Assembly: GCA_031291615.1 (NCBI GenBank) | Contig: JARLIS010000024.1 | Location: forward strand, 62,001 to 126,000 | Reading direction: 5' to 3' | DNA: 64,000 nucleotides | Source of the DNA: Parvibaculum sp. | GTDB taxonomy: Bacteria; Pseudomonadota; Alphaproteobacteria; Parvibaculales; Parvibaculaceae | In this document: piece after piece, positions 25,935 to 33,966 of the stretch | How the letters are laid out: every line of letters starts with the position of its first letter | How positions within the stretch are numbered: position 1 is the first letter of the stretch | Position numbers and translations under genes: made by a program | The notes under the pieces: model-generated | Seen by the model: the letters and a program-made list of their open reading frames with translations, nothing else | What the model was told of the DNA's origin: nothing | The model's database searches: none

Positions 25935-27113
25935 TCAGACGTGGCGCAACGCCGCATCCAGATCCTCGATCAGATCGCGCGGATCTTCGAGCCCGACCGA
26001 AAGCCGGACAAGCCCTTCGGTAATGCCGACGATCTCGCGCTGCTCCGGCGTGAGCCGCTGATGCGTCGTCGTCGCCGGATGCGTGATCAGGCTTTTGGCA
26101 TCGCCCAGATTGTTGGAAATCTTGATGATCTTCAATGCGTTGGCAAAACGGAAAGCGCCCGCCCGGCCGCCCGCGATGTCGAAGGCGATGACATTGCCGC
26201 CCATTTCCATCTGCTTCATGGCAAGGGCATGCTGCGGATGGCTTTTCAGCCCCGGATAGAGCACACGCGCAACTTTCGCGTGTCCTTCGAGGAAATGCGC
26301 GACCGCCTCGCCGTTCCGCGCATGTTCGCGCACGCGCAGGTCCAGCGTTTCCAGGCTTTTCAGCATGACCCAGGCATTGAACGGGCTGATCGATGGGCCC
26401 GTCTGGCGCATGAAATTATGCAGATTGTCGGCAATCCATTCCTTCGACGACAGCACCACGCCGCCGAGGCAGCGCCCCTGTCCGTCGATATGTTTCGTGG
26501 TCGAATAGACGACGATGTCGGCGCCGAGTTCGAGCGGCCGCTGCAACACGGGCGTTGCGAAAACATTGTCGACCATCAGGAGCGCGCCCACCGAATGCGC
26601 GATCTCGGCGACGGCGGCAATGTCGATCACTTCGAGCGTCGGGTTCGACGGCGATTCCAGAAAGACGATCTTGGTATTGGGGCGTATGGCCGCTTTCCAC
26701 TGGTCGAGGTCGCGCCCGTCGACCAGCGTCGAGGTGATGCCGTAGCGCGGCAGGAGTTCCTCGACGATGAAGCGGCAGGAACCGAACAGCGCCCGCGACG
26801 ACAGCACATGGTCGCCCGCCCTGAGATAGCAGAGCATCGCCGAGGTGACGGCCGCCATGCCGGTCGCCGTCGCCCGCGCATCGCCCGCGCCTTCCAGCAG
26901 CGTCATCCGGTCTTCGAACATGCGGATGGTGGGGTTGGCGAAGCGGCTGTAGATGAAGCCCGGATCCTCGTTCTTGAACCGTCTCTCGGCCGCTTCCGCC
27001 GTTTCGTAGACGTAACCGGAGGTGAGGAAAAGGGCTTCGCTCGTCTCGCCATACTGGCTGCGGAGCGTGCCGCCGTGAACGGCGGCGGTGCGCGGGCGGA
27101 ATGTCTCGGTCAT
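25935..27113 (-). CDS. metZ: O-succinylhomoserine sulfhydrylase
   Basis: A 392-residue PLP enzyme of the Cys/Met metabolism family that makes homocysteine from O-succinylhomoserine and sulfide. The Schiff-base Lys207 lies in YSTTKHIDGQGR, with SRFANPT and the ATGMAAVTSAML PLP-phosphate loop upstream. The sequence ESPSNPTLEV and the length fit MetZ rather than MetB or MetC. Expression is controlled by a SAM-II riboswitch with an apparent terminator directly before the gene, which itself supports a methionine role. Confidence 0.93.
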   Translation of the reverse strand: MTETFRPRTAAVHGGTLRSQYGETSEALFLTSGYVYETAEAAERRFKNEDPGFIYSRFANPTIRMFEDRMTLLEGAGDARATATGMAAVTSAMLCYLRAGDHVLSSRALFGSCRFIVEELLPRYGITSTLVDGRDLDQWKAAIRPNTKIVFLESPSNPTLEVIDIAAVAEIAHSVGALLMVDNVFATPVLQRPLELGADIVVYSTTKHIDGQGRCLGGVVLSSKEWIADNLHNFMRQTGPSISPFNAWVMLKSLETLDLRVREHARNGEAVAHFLEGHAKVARVLYPGLKSHPQHALAMKQMEMGGNVIAFDIAGGRAGAFRFANALKIIKISNNLGDAKSLITHPATTTHQRLTPEQREIVGITEGLVRLSVGLEDPRDLIEDLDAALRHV

Positions 27114-27134
27114 GGGCTTGCCTGCCTTGAAAAC

Positions 27135-27177
27135 AAAAAACCCCGACCGGCAACGGGATCGGGGTTCGCGAACCCGA
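27135..27177 (-). terminator. Riboswitch expression platform: terminator and overlapping antiterminator ahead of metZ
   Basis: On the minus strand an eight-bp stem (27159-27166 with 27139-27146, AACCCCGA/TCGGGGTT type) is followed by TTTTTTGTTTT, a standard terminator 26 bases before metZ. Overlapping it, GGGTTCGCGAACCC (27162-27175) is a perfect 14-base palindrome, extendable to 27159-27177. Both structures need bases 27159-27166, so they exclude each other. Confidence 0.8.
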
Positions 27178-27233
27178 CCTCTTTAGCGGTTTGTTTAACG
27201 TGGCCGCAAGCCGGTCGGCTCAAATCACCACGG
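27178..27233 (-). promoter_or_regulatory. SAM-II riboswitch aptamer
   Basis: Read on the minus strand, the RNA contains GTGGTGATTTG, then GGCTTGCGGCCACGTTAAAC, then AA-ACC-GCTAAAGAGG: the conserved blocks of the SAM-II (metA-type) pseudoknot riboswitch in the right order and spacing. SAM-II RNAs occur almost only in alphaproteobacterial methionine genes such as metA, metZ and metX. It starts within a few bases of the predicted transcription start and leads directly into the terminator/antiterminator region. High SAM is expected to lower metZ expression. Confidence 0.95.
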
Positions 27234-27244
27234 GAATGGCGGGC

Positions 27245-27273
27245 ATTTAAGGCGCATTGGCCCGGCCCGTCAA
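27245..27273 (-). promoter_or_regulatory. Sigma70-type promoter of the metZ riboswitch transcript
   Basis: On the minus strand TTGACG (27273-27268), a 17-base spacer and TTAAAT (27250-27245). The predicted start near 27238 is about five bases before the SAM-II aptamer. Confidence 0.7.
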
Positions 27274-27341
27274 GGATGGTCTAGGCGGAAAGCCTTCCCG
27301 CCCTTATAACGGGCGCTCGGCAGGGCAGGACCCCAAAAGAC

Positions 27342-28502
27342 ATGACACGAGCGGCGGACGACCTTTTCCCCAACCATGACGGCGCGGAAATCCGGCGCGG
27401 GGCGGGCCAGTTGCATGCGACCGGCATTCTCCCCTCCCACGGCATCCAGACGCTGATCCGCGAGCAGGAAATCTGGGCCACGCGCGAAATCGAGCGCAAC
27501 CAGATCCAGCCCGCGAGCCTCGACCTCCGCCTCGGCCGCGAGGCCTATCGCCTGCGCGCGAGCTTCCTGCCCGGCCCGACGCGCGGCGTCATGGAGCGGG
27601 TCGAGGAGTTGATGCTTCACAAGATCGACCTGACCGACGGCGCCGTGCTCGAAACCGGCTGCGTCTATCTCGTGCCGCTGGTCGAGGCCTTGGCCTTGTC
27701 CGAGCGCACCTCGGCGGCGGCGAACCCGAAAAGCTCGACCGGCCGCCTCGACGTCTTCACCCGCGTCATCACAGATTTCTCGACCGAGTTCGATCAGGTC
27801 GCGCCGGGCTACAAGGGCCACCTCTATCTCGAAATCTCGCCGCGCACCTTCCCGATACTCGTCCGCCCCGGATCGCGCCTTGCGCAAATGCGCTTCCGCC
27901 GCGGCACGCCGACTTTCTCGGATCAGGAGCTGAAGCGCCTGCATGAGGAGTGCCGCATCGTCGACGGCGATGCCGACATCGATGGCGGCATCGCGCTCAC
28001 CGTCAATCTTCTGCCCGAAAAGGAAACGGGCCTCATCGGCTTCCGCGCCAAGCATCACACCGGCGTCATCGACGTCGATCGCATCGGCGGCTACGACGTG
28101 CTCGACTTCTGGGACCCGCTGCCGCCCGCCCGCGCGCATACCGGACTTATTCTCGACCCGGACGAATTTTATATTCTGGCCTCGCGCGAGGCGATCCATA
28201 TCCCGGCGACGCATGCCGCCGAAATGATGCCGTTCAACCGGCTGGTCGGCGAGTTCCGCGTTCACTATGCGGGCTTCTTCGATCCGGGCTTCGGCGCGCG
28301 CGAAGCGGGCGGGCAGGGCTCGCGCGCCGTGCTCGAAGTCAGGAGCCACGACGTGCCCTTCATCCTGGAGCATGGCCAGATCATCGGCCGCCTCGTCTTC
28401 GAGCGCCTGACCGACCGGCCCGCCGCGCTTTACGGCGAAGGCCTCGGCTCCAACTATCAGCGCCAGGGGCTGAAGCTCTCCAAGCATTTCAAGCCGTTCT
28501 GA
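27342..28502 (+). CDS. dcd: 2'-Deoxycytidine 5'-triphosphate deaminase, long alphaproteobacterial type
   Basis: A 386-residue enzyme that deaminates dCTP to dUTP for thymidylate synthesis. It is about twice the length of E. coli Dcd and appears to hold two dUTPase/Dcd-like beta-fold halves: one with QIQPASLDLRLG, TSAAANPKSSTGRLDVFTRVI and HLYLEISP, the second with a similar order (FYILASREAIHIP, EFRVHYAGFFDPGFG, EVRSHDVPFILEHGQIIGRLVFERL). The first half carries the S-x-x-R/STGRLD active-site motif. Divergent from metZ. Confidence 0.9.
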   Translation: MTRAADDLFPNHDGAEIRRGAGQLHATGILPSHGIQTLIREQEIWATREIERNQIQPASLDLRLGREAYRLRASFLPGPTRGVMERVEELMLHKIDLTDGAVLETGCVYLVPLVEALALSERTSAAANPKSSTGRLDVFTRVITDFSTEFDQVAPGYKGHLYLEISPRTFPILVRPGSRLAQMRFRRGTPTFSDQELKRLHEECRIVDGDADIDGGIALTVNLLPEKETGLIGFRAKHHTGVIDVDRIGGYDVLDFWDPLPPARAHTGLILDPDEFYILASREAIHIPATHAAEMMPFNRLVGEFRVHYAGFFDPGFGAREAGGQGSRAVLEVRSHDVPFILEHGQIIGRLVFERLTDRPAALYGEGLGSNYQRQGLKLSKHFKPF

Positions 28503-28507
28503 CGCGC

Positions 28508-28891
28508 ATGACCCTGCGGGACGCCTTATTCGCCGCGCTCGCCTTTCTTGCGCTCGTCGCCTGCAATATCGCGGGCGGCTATGTCGCCGCTCTGCTGCGA
28601 CTGCCCGTGCCCGGCACCGTCATCGGCATATTGATCCTGCTCGGCGCGCTTCTCGCTTACGGCCGCGTGCCCGACCCGCTGAGGCGCGTGGCGGTCTTCC
28701 TCCTCGCCCATCTGAACCTCCTCTATGTTCCGGCGGGCGTCGGGGTGCTCGCCTATGTCGCCCTGGTGCGGAACGATCTCTGGCCGATTGTCGTCGTGCT
28801 CTTTGTCAGCACCTTCCTCTCCATGATCGCCTCGGCGCTTGCCTTCCATTGGACGGCGAAACTCACCGCCCGGAAGGAAGACGGCGAATGA
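28508..28891 (+). CDS. CidA/LrgA family holin-like membrane protein
   Basis: 127 residues with four hydrophobic helices and the LPVPGTVIGILILLGAL block typical of CidA/LrgA proteins. With LrgB these affect murein hydrolase activity or, in some bacteria, pyruvate or glycolate traffic; which applies here is not readable. Starts six bases after dcd; the stop overlaps the LrgB-type start by four bases. Confidence 0.88.
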   Translation: MTLRDALFAALAFLALVACNIAGGYVAALLRLPVPGTVIGILILLGALLAYGRVPDPLRRVAVFLLAHLNLLYVPAGVGVLAYVALVRNDLWPIVVVLFVSTFLSMIASALAFHWTAKLTARKEDGE

Positions 28892-29610
28892 GCGAAGCAG
28901 GCCTGGCGGCGATGGATTGGGGAAGGTTGGGCGAGGGCAGCTTCTGGCTCGCGCTGACGATCGCCTTCTATGTCGCCGCGCGCCGTCTGCAACAGGTGCT
29001 GGGCGGCACGCCGCTCGCGAACACGGTGCTCGTCGCCGCCATTCCTTTGATGGCGATCCTCTATTGGTTCGGCATTCCCGTTTCCGAATATCAGCGCGGC
29101 GGCTGGCTGCTGCTCTGGGTGCTCGGCCCCGCAACCGTGGCGCTTGCCGTTCCGCTCTATCTGAATTTCGCCCATGTCCGCGTGGCGCTTTGGCCCATGT
29201 GCGCGGCGCTGCTGGTCGGCCCTGCCGTCGCCGTCATTTCGGGGCTGATACTCGCCGAGGCCATGGGCGCGCGCATCGAGACCATCCGTTCGCTCGCGCC
29301 CAAAACCGTGACGACGCCCATCGCCATGGGCATCGCGCGCGAGATCGGCGGCATCCCGGAACTGACCGCCGCCTTCGTCATCTTCACCGGCATCATCGGC
29401 GCGGTCTTCGGCGCGGCGCTCTTCAACGCCATCGGCATGCGCGACGCGCGCACGCGCGGCTTCGCCATGGGTGTCATATCGGGCGGGATCGGCACCGCGC
29501 GCGCCTTTCAAGAGAGTTTTCTCGCCGGCACTTTCTCCGGCGTCGGCATGACATTGAGCGGCATACTGACGGCCATCGTTCTGCCGCTCGTCTGGCTCGC
29601 TTTTTTCTGA
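28888..29610 (+). CDS. LrgB family protein
   Basis: A 240-residue inner-membrane protein with about seven hydrophobic segments. The conserved LrgB blocks LAPKTVTTPIAMGIAREIGG and HxxGT-like region in variant form (MGVISGGIGTARAF) are seen; most LrgB proteins have GxxSHGIGTARA here, so the usual Ser-His is replaced by Gly-Gly in this copy. Translationally coupled with the LrgA-type gene. A long inverted repeat follows at 29654-29700. Confidence 0.88.
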   Translation: MSEAGLAAMDWGRLGEGSFWLALTIAFYVAARRLQQVLGGTPLANTVLVAAIPLMAILYWFGIPVSEYQRGGWLLLWVLGPATVALAVPLYLNFAHVRVALWPMCAALLVGPAVAVISGLILAEAMGARIETIRSLAPKTVTTPIAMGIAREIGGIPELTAAFVIFTGIIGAVFGAALFNAIGMRDARTRGFAMGVISGGIGTARAFQESFLAGTFSGVGMTLSGILTAIVLPLVWLAFF

Positions 29611-29653
29611 CGCAGGGAATTTCCGGACGGTCCGCTTTCCACAGAAAAGAAGA

Positions 29654-29700
29654 TCGCGACGACCGGCTCCGATGGGGTCGGGGAAAGCCGGCCGTCGCGA
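29654..29700. repeat. Long inverted repeat between convergent genes
   Basis: TCGCGACGACCGGCT (29654-29668) and AGCCGGCCGTCGCGA (29686-29700) pair at 14 of 15 positions around a 17-base loop. It lies between lrgB and the convergent small secreted protein gene. There is no T run on either side, so a classical intrinsic terminator is not shown; it may still end or stabilise both mRNAs. Confidence 0.65.
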
Positions 29701-29714
29701 GCTTGTGACGGAAT

Positions 29715-30125
29715 TCAGAGGTGATCCGGATTGCCGTCATAGATTTTGAATGAGACGGTGCCTTTTTCGCTATCGCGACGGAGGTTGCCGTCCTTGTCGA
29801 CCTGGTAGTCGAAGCAGCCGCTGGACCGTTCCGAGCCGAGCGTCACGCAGAACTTGCCGTCCTTGACCTTCCAGACGCCGCCATACCTTTTCCAGCTGCC
29901 GGCCTGGGCGCAGGGCCGTTCACGCCCTTTGATCTTTCCATCCTTCGTATAGAACTCGGCGAAATCCGTCCGGCCCACGGCGCAGCCCGTGAACTGCCCT
30001 TCGATCGTCTTGCCCACGATGAGTTTGGCAACGTCTTCGCCCTTCAAATACACATCGGCGTAAGCGGCTCCGGCGAACATGCACGCGCCAGCAATGCCGG
30101 CAACAATGGCTGCTTTTACTGTCAT
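29715..30125 (-). CDS. Small secreted protein of unknown function (DUF995-like)
   Basis: 136 residues from ATG 30125, which follows GAGAGGA. A Sec signal peptide (residues 1-22) ends at AYA. The mature protein has a GEDVAKLIVGKTIEGQF opening, a Y-x-K-D-G-K-I-K-G turn and four Cys residues likely to form disulfides in the periplasm (TGCAVG, RPCAQ, FCVTLG, GCFDY). The order resembles DUF995-type proteins, but I am not sure of the family. Two FNR/FixK-like boxes lie upstream in a 332-base gap. Confidence 0.7.
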   Translation of the reverse strand: MTVKAAIVAGIAGACMFAGAAYADVYLKGEDVAKLIVGKTIEGQFTGCAVGRTDFAEFYTKDGKIKGRERPCAQAGSWKRYGGVWKVKDGKFCVTLGSERSSGCFDYQVDKDGNLRRDSEKGTVSFKIYDGNPDHL

Positions 30126-30217
30126 GTCGATTGTCCTCTCCCAAAAGAGCGGGTAAAGCACGCTAGCTTTACCTTCGCTCGTCGAAACAAGATTGCGTCA
30201 GCCCGTTCCCCCGGACT

Positions 30218-30231
30218 TTGATCGGCGTCAA
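30218..30231 (-). promoter_or_regulatory. FNR/FixK-like box (one mismatch)
   Basis: TTGATCGGCGTCAA: matches TTGAT-N4-ATCAA except for G in place of A in the second arm. Its centre is about 100 bases before the start codon of the secreted protein gene. Confidence 0.5.
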
Positions 30232-30313
30232 TTCTGCGTGGATCATTCTGTCGCAAGCGGGAAATGAGCAGACCCGCCAATTGCGTGATCCGGTCTCGTC
30301 CTTGCAGAGTGCG

Positions 30314-30354
30314 CGGCCGGTTTCGTATGGGGGGCATAAAGACGAAACCGGCCG
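30314..30354. repeat. Perfect 13-bp inverted repeat with 15-base loop
   Basis: CGGCCGGTTTCGT (30314-30326) and ACGAAACCGGCCG (30342-30354) are exact reverse complements. The loop contains GGGGGG. No T run follows on either strand. Placed between the two FNR-like boxes, it could be a leader hairpin of the downstream gene or a terminator-like end of the radical SAM transcript. Confidence 0.65.
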
Positions 30355-30436
30355 GCATCTCGTTGCGGACCCCCGAAGGGGAAGCGCGGGACCCGCATCA
30401 ACTGCCTAAAAATGGCACCGTTTCGGACCTTCGGCA

Positions 30437-30450
30437 TTGATCGGAATCAA
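30437..30450 (-). promoter_or_regulatory. FNR/FixK box, perfect match
   Basis: TTGATCGGAATCAA matches TTGAT-N4-ATCAA exactly. It begins seven bases after the stop of the radical SAM gene and about 310 bases before the secreted protein gene, far for direct activation unless a transcript starts near 30400. Confidence 0.55.
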
Positions 30451-30457
30451 TGGCCGG

Positions 30458-31411
30458 TCAGGCGGCCGAGCAGCTCCCGCCGCCGAGAACGCAGAATTTC
30501 GCGCAATGCCGGTGGTTGAGCTTCACCGGATGGAAGCTCTGGGCGAGCGTCTCGCCGAGATCGAATTGCGGATCGTCCGGCAACAGCGTGCATGCGACCA
30601 CACGCGGCGACGCGGCGCCCCGGCGTTTCACCACCATGCGGCTCGTCGCGCACATGATGTTTGCCGGATCGACATGGAGAATGCCCCAGCAGGCGGTGGT
30701 GATCTCGGGCACTTCGGCCTGTTCATCCATTTCCGGGAAAAGCACCAGCGACATCGGATCGTCCGCATCGACCGGCAGTCCTTCGCGCGCGAACAGCGCC
30801 GCATAGCCAGCGCGCTCTGCCGCCTCGCTCTCGCCCGACACCGTGCGGCCCGCAACCGCAATCGAAAAGCCCTCGCGGCCGAGCCAGCGCAAGCCTTCCA
30901 TCGTGCGGGCGAAGCCGTCCGCGCCGCGTTCCTCATCGTGGAGGGCGGCGGTGTAGTGATCGAGACTGACGCGCAGGCGGAGCTTCGCGCCGAACCTTTC
31001 CTTCAATGCGAGGAGCCCGGCGCGAAGGCGCGGCCGCATCATCGGCTGCATCGCATTGGTAAGGATCAGCGCCTCATGCCCGCGCCTCAAGGCGTCTTCC
31101 GCCATGGCCAGTATCTCGGGATTCATGAAGGGCTCGCCGCCGGTGAAGCCGATCTCGCGCGTGCCGAGTTTTGCCTCGGCAATCTCGTCGAAAAAGGCGG
31201 CAGCCTCGGCGGCGGTGATATAGGCGAGGCGATCGTCCGTCGGGCTCGAATGGATATAGCAATGGGCGCATTCGATGTTGCAGAGAGTGCCCGTATTGAT
31301 CCACAAAGTATCGAGCTTGCGAAAGGCGACGGAGGCGCGCGTCTCGCCCTTCGCCGTGATGTCGGGATGCGAAAACTTCGTCGAGGGCAGGGGCGCGATC
31401 ACATCGGTCAT
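30458..31411 (-). CDS. Radical SAM protein with C-terminal cysteine cluster
   Basis: 317 residues. The 4Fe-4S/SAM motif is CNIECAHC with Cys44, Cys48 and Cys51 (CxxxCxxC), then TGGEPF for SAM binding. The C-terminal 60 residues carry further Cys residues (VVACTLLP, NHRHCAKFCVLGGGSCS), consistent with an auxiliary cluster as in SPASM/twitch-like enzymes. The substrate is not known. It stands alone, divergent from the DUF2804 gene with 86 bases between. An FNR-type box lies just after its end. Confidence 0.85.
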   Translation of the reverse strand: MTDVIAPLPSTKFSHPDITAKGETRASVAFRKLDTLWINTGTLCNIECAHCYIHSSPTDDRLAYITAAEAAAFFDEIAEAKLGTREIGFTGGEPFMNPEILAMAEDALRRGHEALILTNAMQPMMRPRLRAGLLALKERFGAKLRLRVSLDHYTAALHDEERGADGFARTMEGLRWLGREGFSIAVAGRTVSGESEAAERAGYAALFAREGLPVDADDPMSLVLFPEMDEQAEVPEITTACWGILHVDPANIMCATSRMVVKRRGAASPRVVACTLLPDDPQFDLGETLAQSFHPVKLNHRHCAKFCVLGGGSCSAA

Positions 31412-31497
31412 GGTCAGATATATAGCATTTCCGGCAGCGCCCGCAGTTCACAAATCTGCGAAGCGATCCGGACTGCGGCACGAAAAGAGGGACTGGA

Positions 31498-32517
31498 ATG
31501 CAGCGTGAACTGACGGCGGGAAATCTGCTGGACGACAAGGGGCGGCTCGCCGAAGCGGGCTGGGCCCGATCCGAACTCCGCCGCTATCGGCGGGCGGATA
31601 TCGGTGCGCCCTGGTACCGCATCAAGGAATGGGATTATTACTGCATCCTGAGCGGCGACTACGGCATCGCGCTGACGGTCGCCGATAACGGCTATATGGG
31701 GCTTCTCTCCGCCTCATGGCTCGACTTCGCCGCGCCCGACACCTTCACCGAAAGCGTCATCCTACCCTTCACCAGGGGCCGGATGCGGCTTCCCGAAAGC
31801 GCGGACGCGGGAGACATTGTCCAGACCCATCCGAAAATCTCGCTCGCCTTCCGCCACGAGAACGGCGGGCGGCGGCTGACGGTCGATTGTCCGGACTTCG
31901 CGCGGGGGCGCGGCCTCAGCGGCGAAATCCGCCTCGATCAGCCGGAGATGGACCGCATGGTCATTGCGACGCCCTTCCCGAAAGCGCCGCGCGCCTTCTA
32001 CTACAATCAGAAGATCAACTGCCTGCCAGCGACCGGCGAAATCGAGTTCGACGGCAAGCGGCATGTCTTCGCGCCTTCGACCGCCGCGGGCGTCCTCGAC
32101 TGGGGACGCGGCGTCTGGACCTATGACAACACCTGGTATTGGGGCTCGGCATCGGGCCTTGTCGGCGGACGGCCTTTCGGCTTCAACATCGGCTACGGCT
32201 TCGGCGACACATCGGCCGCAAGCGAGAACATGGTCTTTCTCGACGGCCGCGCCCACAAGCTAGGTGAAGTGACCTTTCACATTCCTGCCGGCACCTATGA
32301 CGGCGCGCCCTGGAGCTTCACCAGCGATGACGGGCGTTTCGAAATGACCTTCGAGCCGGTCATCGACCGCAGCGCCGCCATGGACCTCAAAATCCTGCGC
32401 TCGATCCAGCATCAGGTCTTCGGCCATTTCACCGGCTTCGTCGTGCTGGACGACGGCAGCAAACTCGCCGTGGAACGGCTTCTGGGCTTTGCCGAGGAGG
32501 TGGAGAACCGCTGGTAG
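31498..32517 (+). CDS. DUF2804 family protein
   Basis: A 339-residue beta-rich protein with the family marks REL-x-x-G-x-LLD at the N-terminus, IKEWDYYCI, DWGRGVW, and GFNIGYGFGD followed by ENMVFLDG. DUF2804 proteins have a lipocalin-like, hydroxyneurosporene-synthase-like double fold; function is not established. No signal peptide. A GAGGGACTGGA stretch precedes the ATG. The tRNA-Gly gene follows by 44 bases. Confidence 0.85.
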   Translation: MQRELTAGNLLDDKGRLAEAGWARSELRRYRRADIGAPWYRIKEWDYYCILSGDYGIALTVADNGYMGLLSASWLDFAAPDTFTESVILPFTRGRMRLPESADAGDIVQTHPKISLAFRHENGGRRLTVDCPDFARGRGLSGEIRLDQPEMDRMVIATPFPKAPRAFYYNQKINCLPATGEIEFDGKRHVFAPSTAAGVLDWGRGVWTYDNTWYWGSASGLVGGRPFGFNIGYGFGDTSAASENMVFLDGRAHKLGEVTFHIPAGTYDGAPWSFTSDDGRFEMTFEPVIDRSAAMDLKILRSIQHQVFGHFTGFVVLDDGSKLAVERLLGFAEEVENRW

Positions 32518-32560
32518 CCCCTTGCGCGACGGCGGGCGGCGGGGCTACACAAGGGCCGAT

Positions 32561-32634
32561 GCGGGTGTAGCTCAATGGTAGAGCAGATGCTTCCCAAGCA
32601 TACGACGAGGGTTCGATTCCCTTCACCCGCTCCA
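32561..32634 (+). tRNA. tRNA-Gly (anticodon CCC)
   Basis: A 74-base cloverleaf with the CCA end encoded. Acceptor stem GCGGGTG/CACCCGC, D-arm GCTC...GAGC, anticodon loop TTCCCAA with CCC at 34-36, T-arm AGGG-TTCGATT-CCCT and discriminator T. The outermost pair of the anticodon stem is G-A rather than Watson-Crick. Reads GGG codons. Confidence 0.97.
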
Positions 32635-32782
32635 TCCTCCCGCCAGCCGTCAGTCGCCGGCCCGCTGCCCCGGCGGCCGGATTTGTTTGGACGGCGGACT
32701 TCCCTCAAATAGAATGAGCCTCGCAAAAAACGCGCCGCCGGAAGACGCGGCCGAAGCAGAGGGATTCCGGGGAGGATTTTCC

Positions 32783-33919
32783 GTGAACGGATCGAAAGTC
32801 GAAGGACGCTGCGCGCCGGGTTTCGAGCGCGTGCGCGACAGTTTTGCCAGGACATTTGCCGACGGCGCCGAGGTCGGCGCCTCGCTTGCCGTCGTCCGCG
32901 ACGGCGAACGGGTCGTCGATCTCTGGGGCGGTTGGCGCGACGCCGGAAAGACGCAAGCCTGGCAGCGCGACACGGTGGCGAATGTCTGGTCGACGACGAA
33001 AGGCATCGTCGCCCTCTGCTTTGCCATGCTGGTCGACAGGGGCAAGCTCTCTTACAGGGACAAGGCTTCGAAGTACTGGCCGGAATTCGCCGCCAACGGC
33101 AAGGGCGACGTCACCATCGAGATGATGCTCTCGCATCAGGCGGGCCTTTGCGGTCTTTCGACCCCGGCAAAGATCGCCGACTTTTACGATCACGCTTCGA
33201 CGGCCGCCCGGCTCGCCGCCCAGGCGCCGATCTGGGAACCGGGCTCGCGCTCCGGCTATCACGCGATCACGGTCGGCTTTCTCGCCAATGAAGTCTTCCG
33301 CCGTGTCGACGGCCGCACGCTGCGCGCCTTCATTGCAGAGGAAATTGCAGCTCCCTTCGGCATCGATGTCGCGATCGGCCTTGCGCCGTCGGAGGAAGGC
33401 CGGATGGCGCTGATCATTCCCGCAACGTCATCCGGAATGCCGCCCGCCGACACGCTGAACGCATCGCAGAAGCTCGCGCTCGGCAATCCGCCACTCGAAG
33501 CCACGGCGCCGAACGAGCGCGCCTGGCGCGCGGCGGAAATTCCGGCGGCGAACGGCTTTGCCACCGCCGAAGCGCTCGCCCGTCTTTATGGCGCGCTCGC
33601 ATCCGACGGCCGCATCGGCGGCAGGAAACTTATCGGCAAGGAAGCGATCGCGCAGGCGACCGCGCCGCGCATCGCCAATGTGGACGAAGTGCTCGGCATG
33701 GATGTGCGCTGGGCGGCGGGTTTCCTTCTGAACGGCATGGGCGTCTATGGGCCCAATGCCGAAGCCTTCGGTCATTCCGGCTGGGGCGGCTCTTTCGGCA
33801 GCGCCGATCCGAAGGCGGGCATCGCCATCGGCTATGTGATGAACCAGATGGGAAGCCAGCTTGCCGGCGATCCGCGCAGCGTCGCCTATATCGACGCGAT
33901 CTACGCCTCTCTTTCGTAA
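32783..33919 (+). CDS. Serine hydrolase, beta-lactamase/EstB-like family
   Basis: A 378-residue class C beta-lactamase-fold esterase. The S-x-x-K catalytic pair is Ser70-Lys73 (VWSTTKG), the Tyr motif is GSRSGYHAIT, and the third element is HSGWGGS near the C-terminus. No signal peptide, so it is probably cytoplasmic and an esterase rather than an antibiotic lactamase. The start is GTG 32783 because GGAGG lies seven bases before it and family members begin with an equivalent V-x-G-x-x-x-PGFE; an ATG at 32714 would add 23 unlike residues. Confidence 0.88.
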   Translation: MNGSKVEGRCAPGFERVRDSFARTFADGAEVGASLAVVRDGERVVDLWGGWRDAGKTQAWQRDTVANVWSTTKGIVALCFAMLVDRGKLSYRDKASKYWPEFAANGKGDVTIEMMLSHQAGLCGLSTPAKIADFYDHASTAARLAAQAPIWEPGSRSGYHAITVGFLANEVFRRVDGRTLRAFIAEEIAAPFGIDVAIGLAPSEEGRMALIIPATSSGMPPADTLNASQKLALGNPPLEATAPNERAWRAAEIPAANGFATAEALARLYGALASDGRIGGRKLIGKEAIAQATAPRIANVDEVLGMDVRWAAGFLLNGMGVYGPNAEAFGHSGWGGSFGSADPKAGIAIGYVMNQMGSQLAGDPRSVAYIDAIYASLS

Positions 33920-33966
33920 CGCCGACGCAGCGCGGCGCGCCGCATTTCCAGACCTCGGGGGCAAGG

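Larger units (their letters stand above)
30126..30457. other. 332-bp control region upstream of the small secreted protein gene
   Basis: This gap between two minus-strand genes holds two FNR/FixK-like boxes (30218-30231 and 30437-30450) and a perfect 13-bp inverted repeat (30314-30354). A possible minus-strand -10 (AATCTT, 30194-30189) is about 33 bases downstream of the nearer box, the geometry expected for FNR class II activation. No coding frame with a ribosome-binding site was found. Confidence 0.5.

Noticed and set aside
32561..32634. tRNA gene as an integration site
   Set aside because: No direct repeat of the tRNA 3' end, integrase or foreign-looking genes follow it; the next genes have normal composition.
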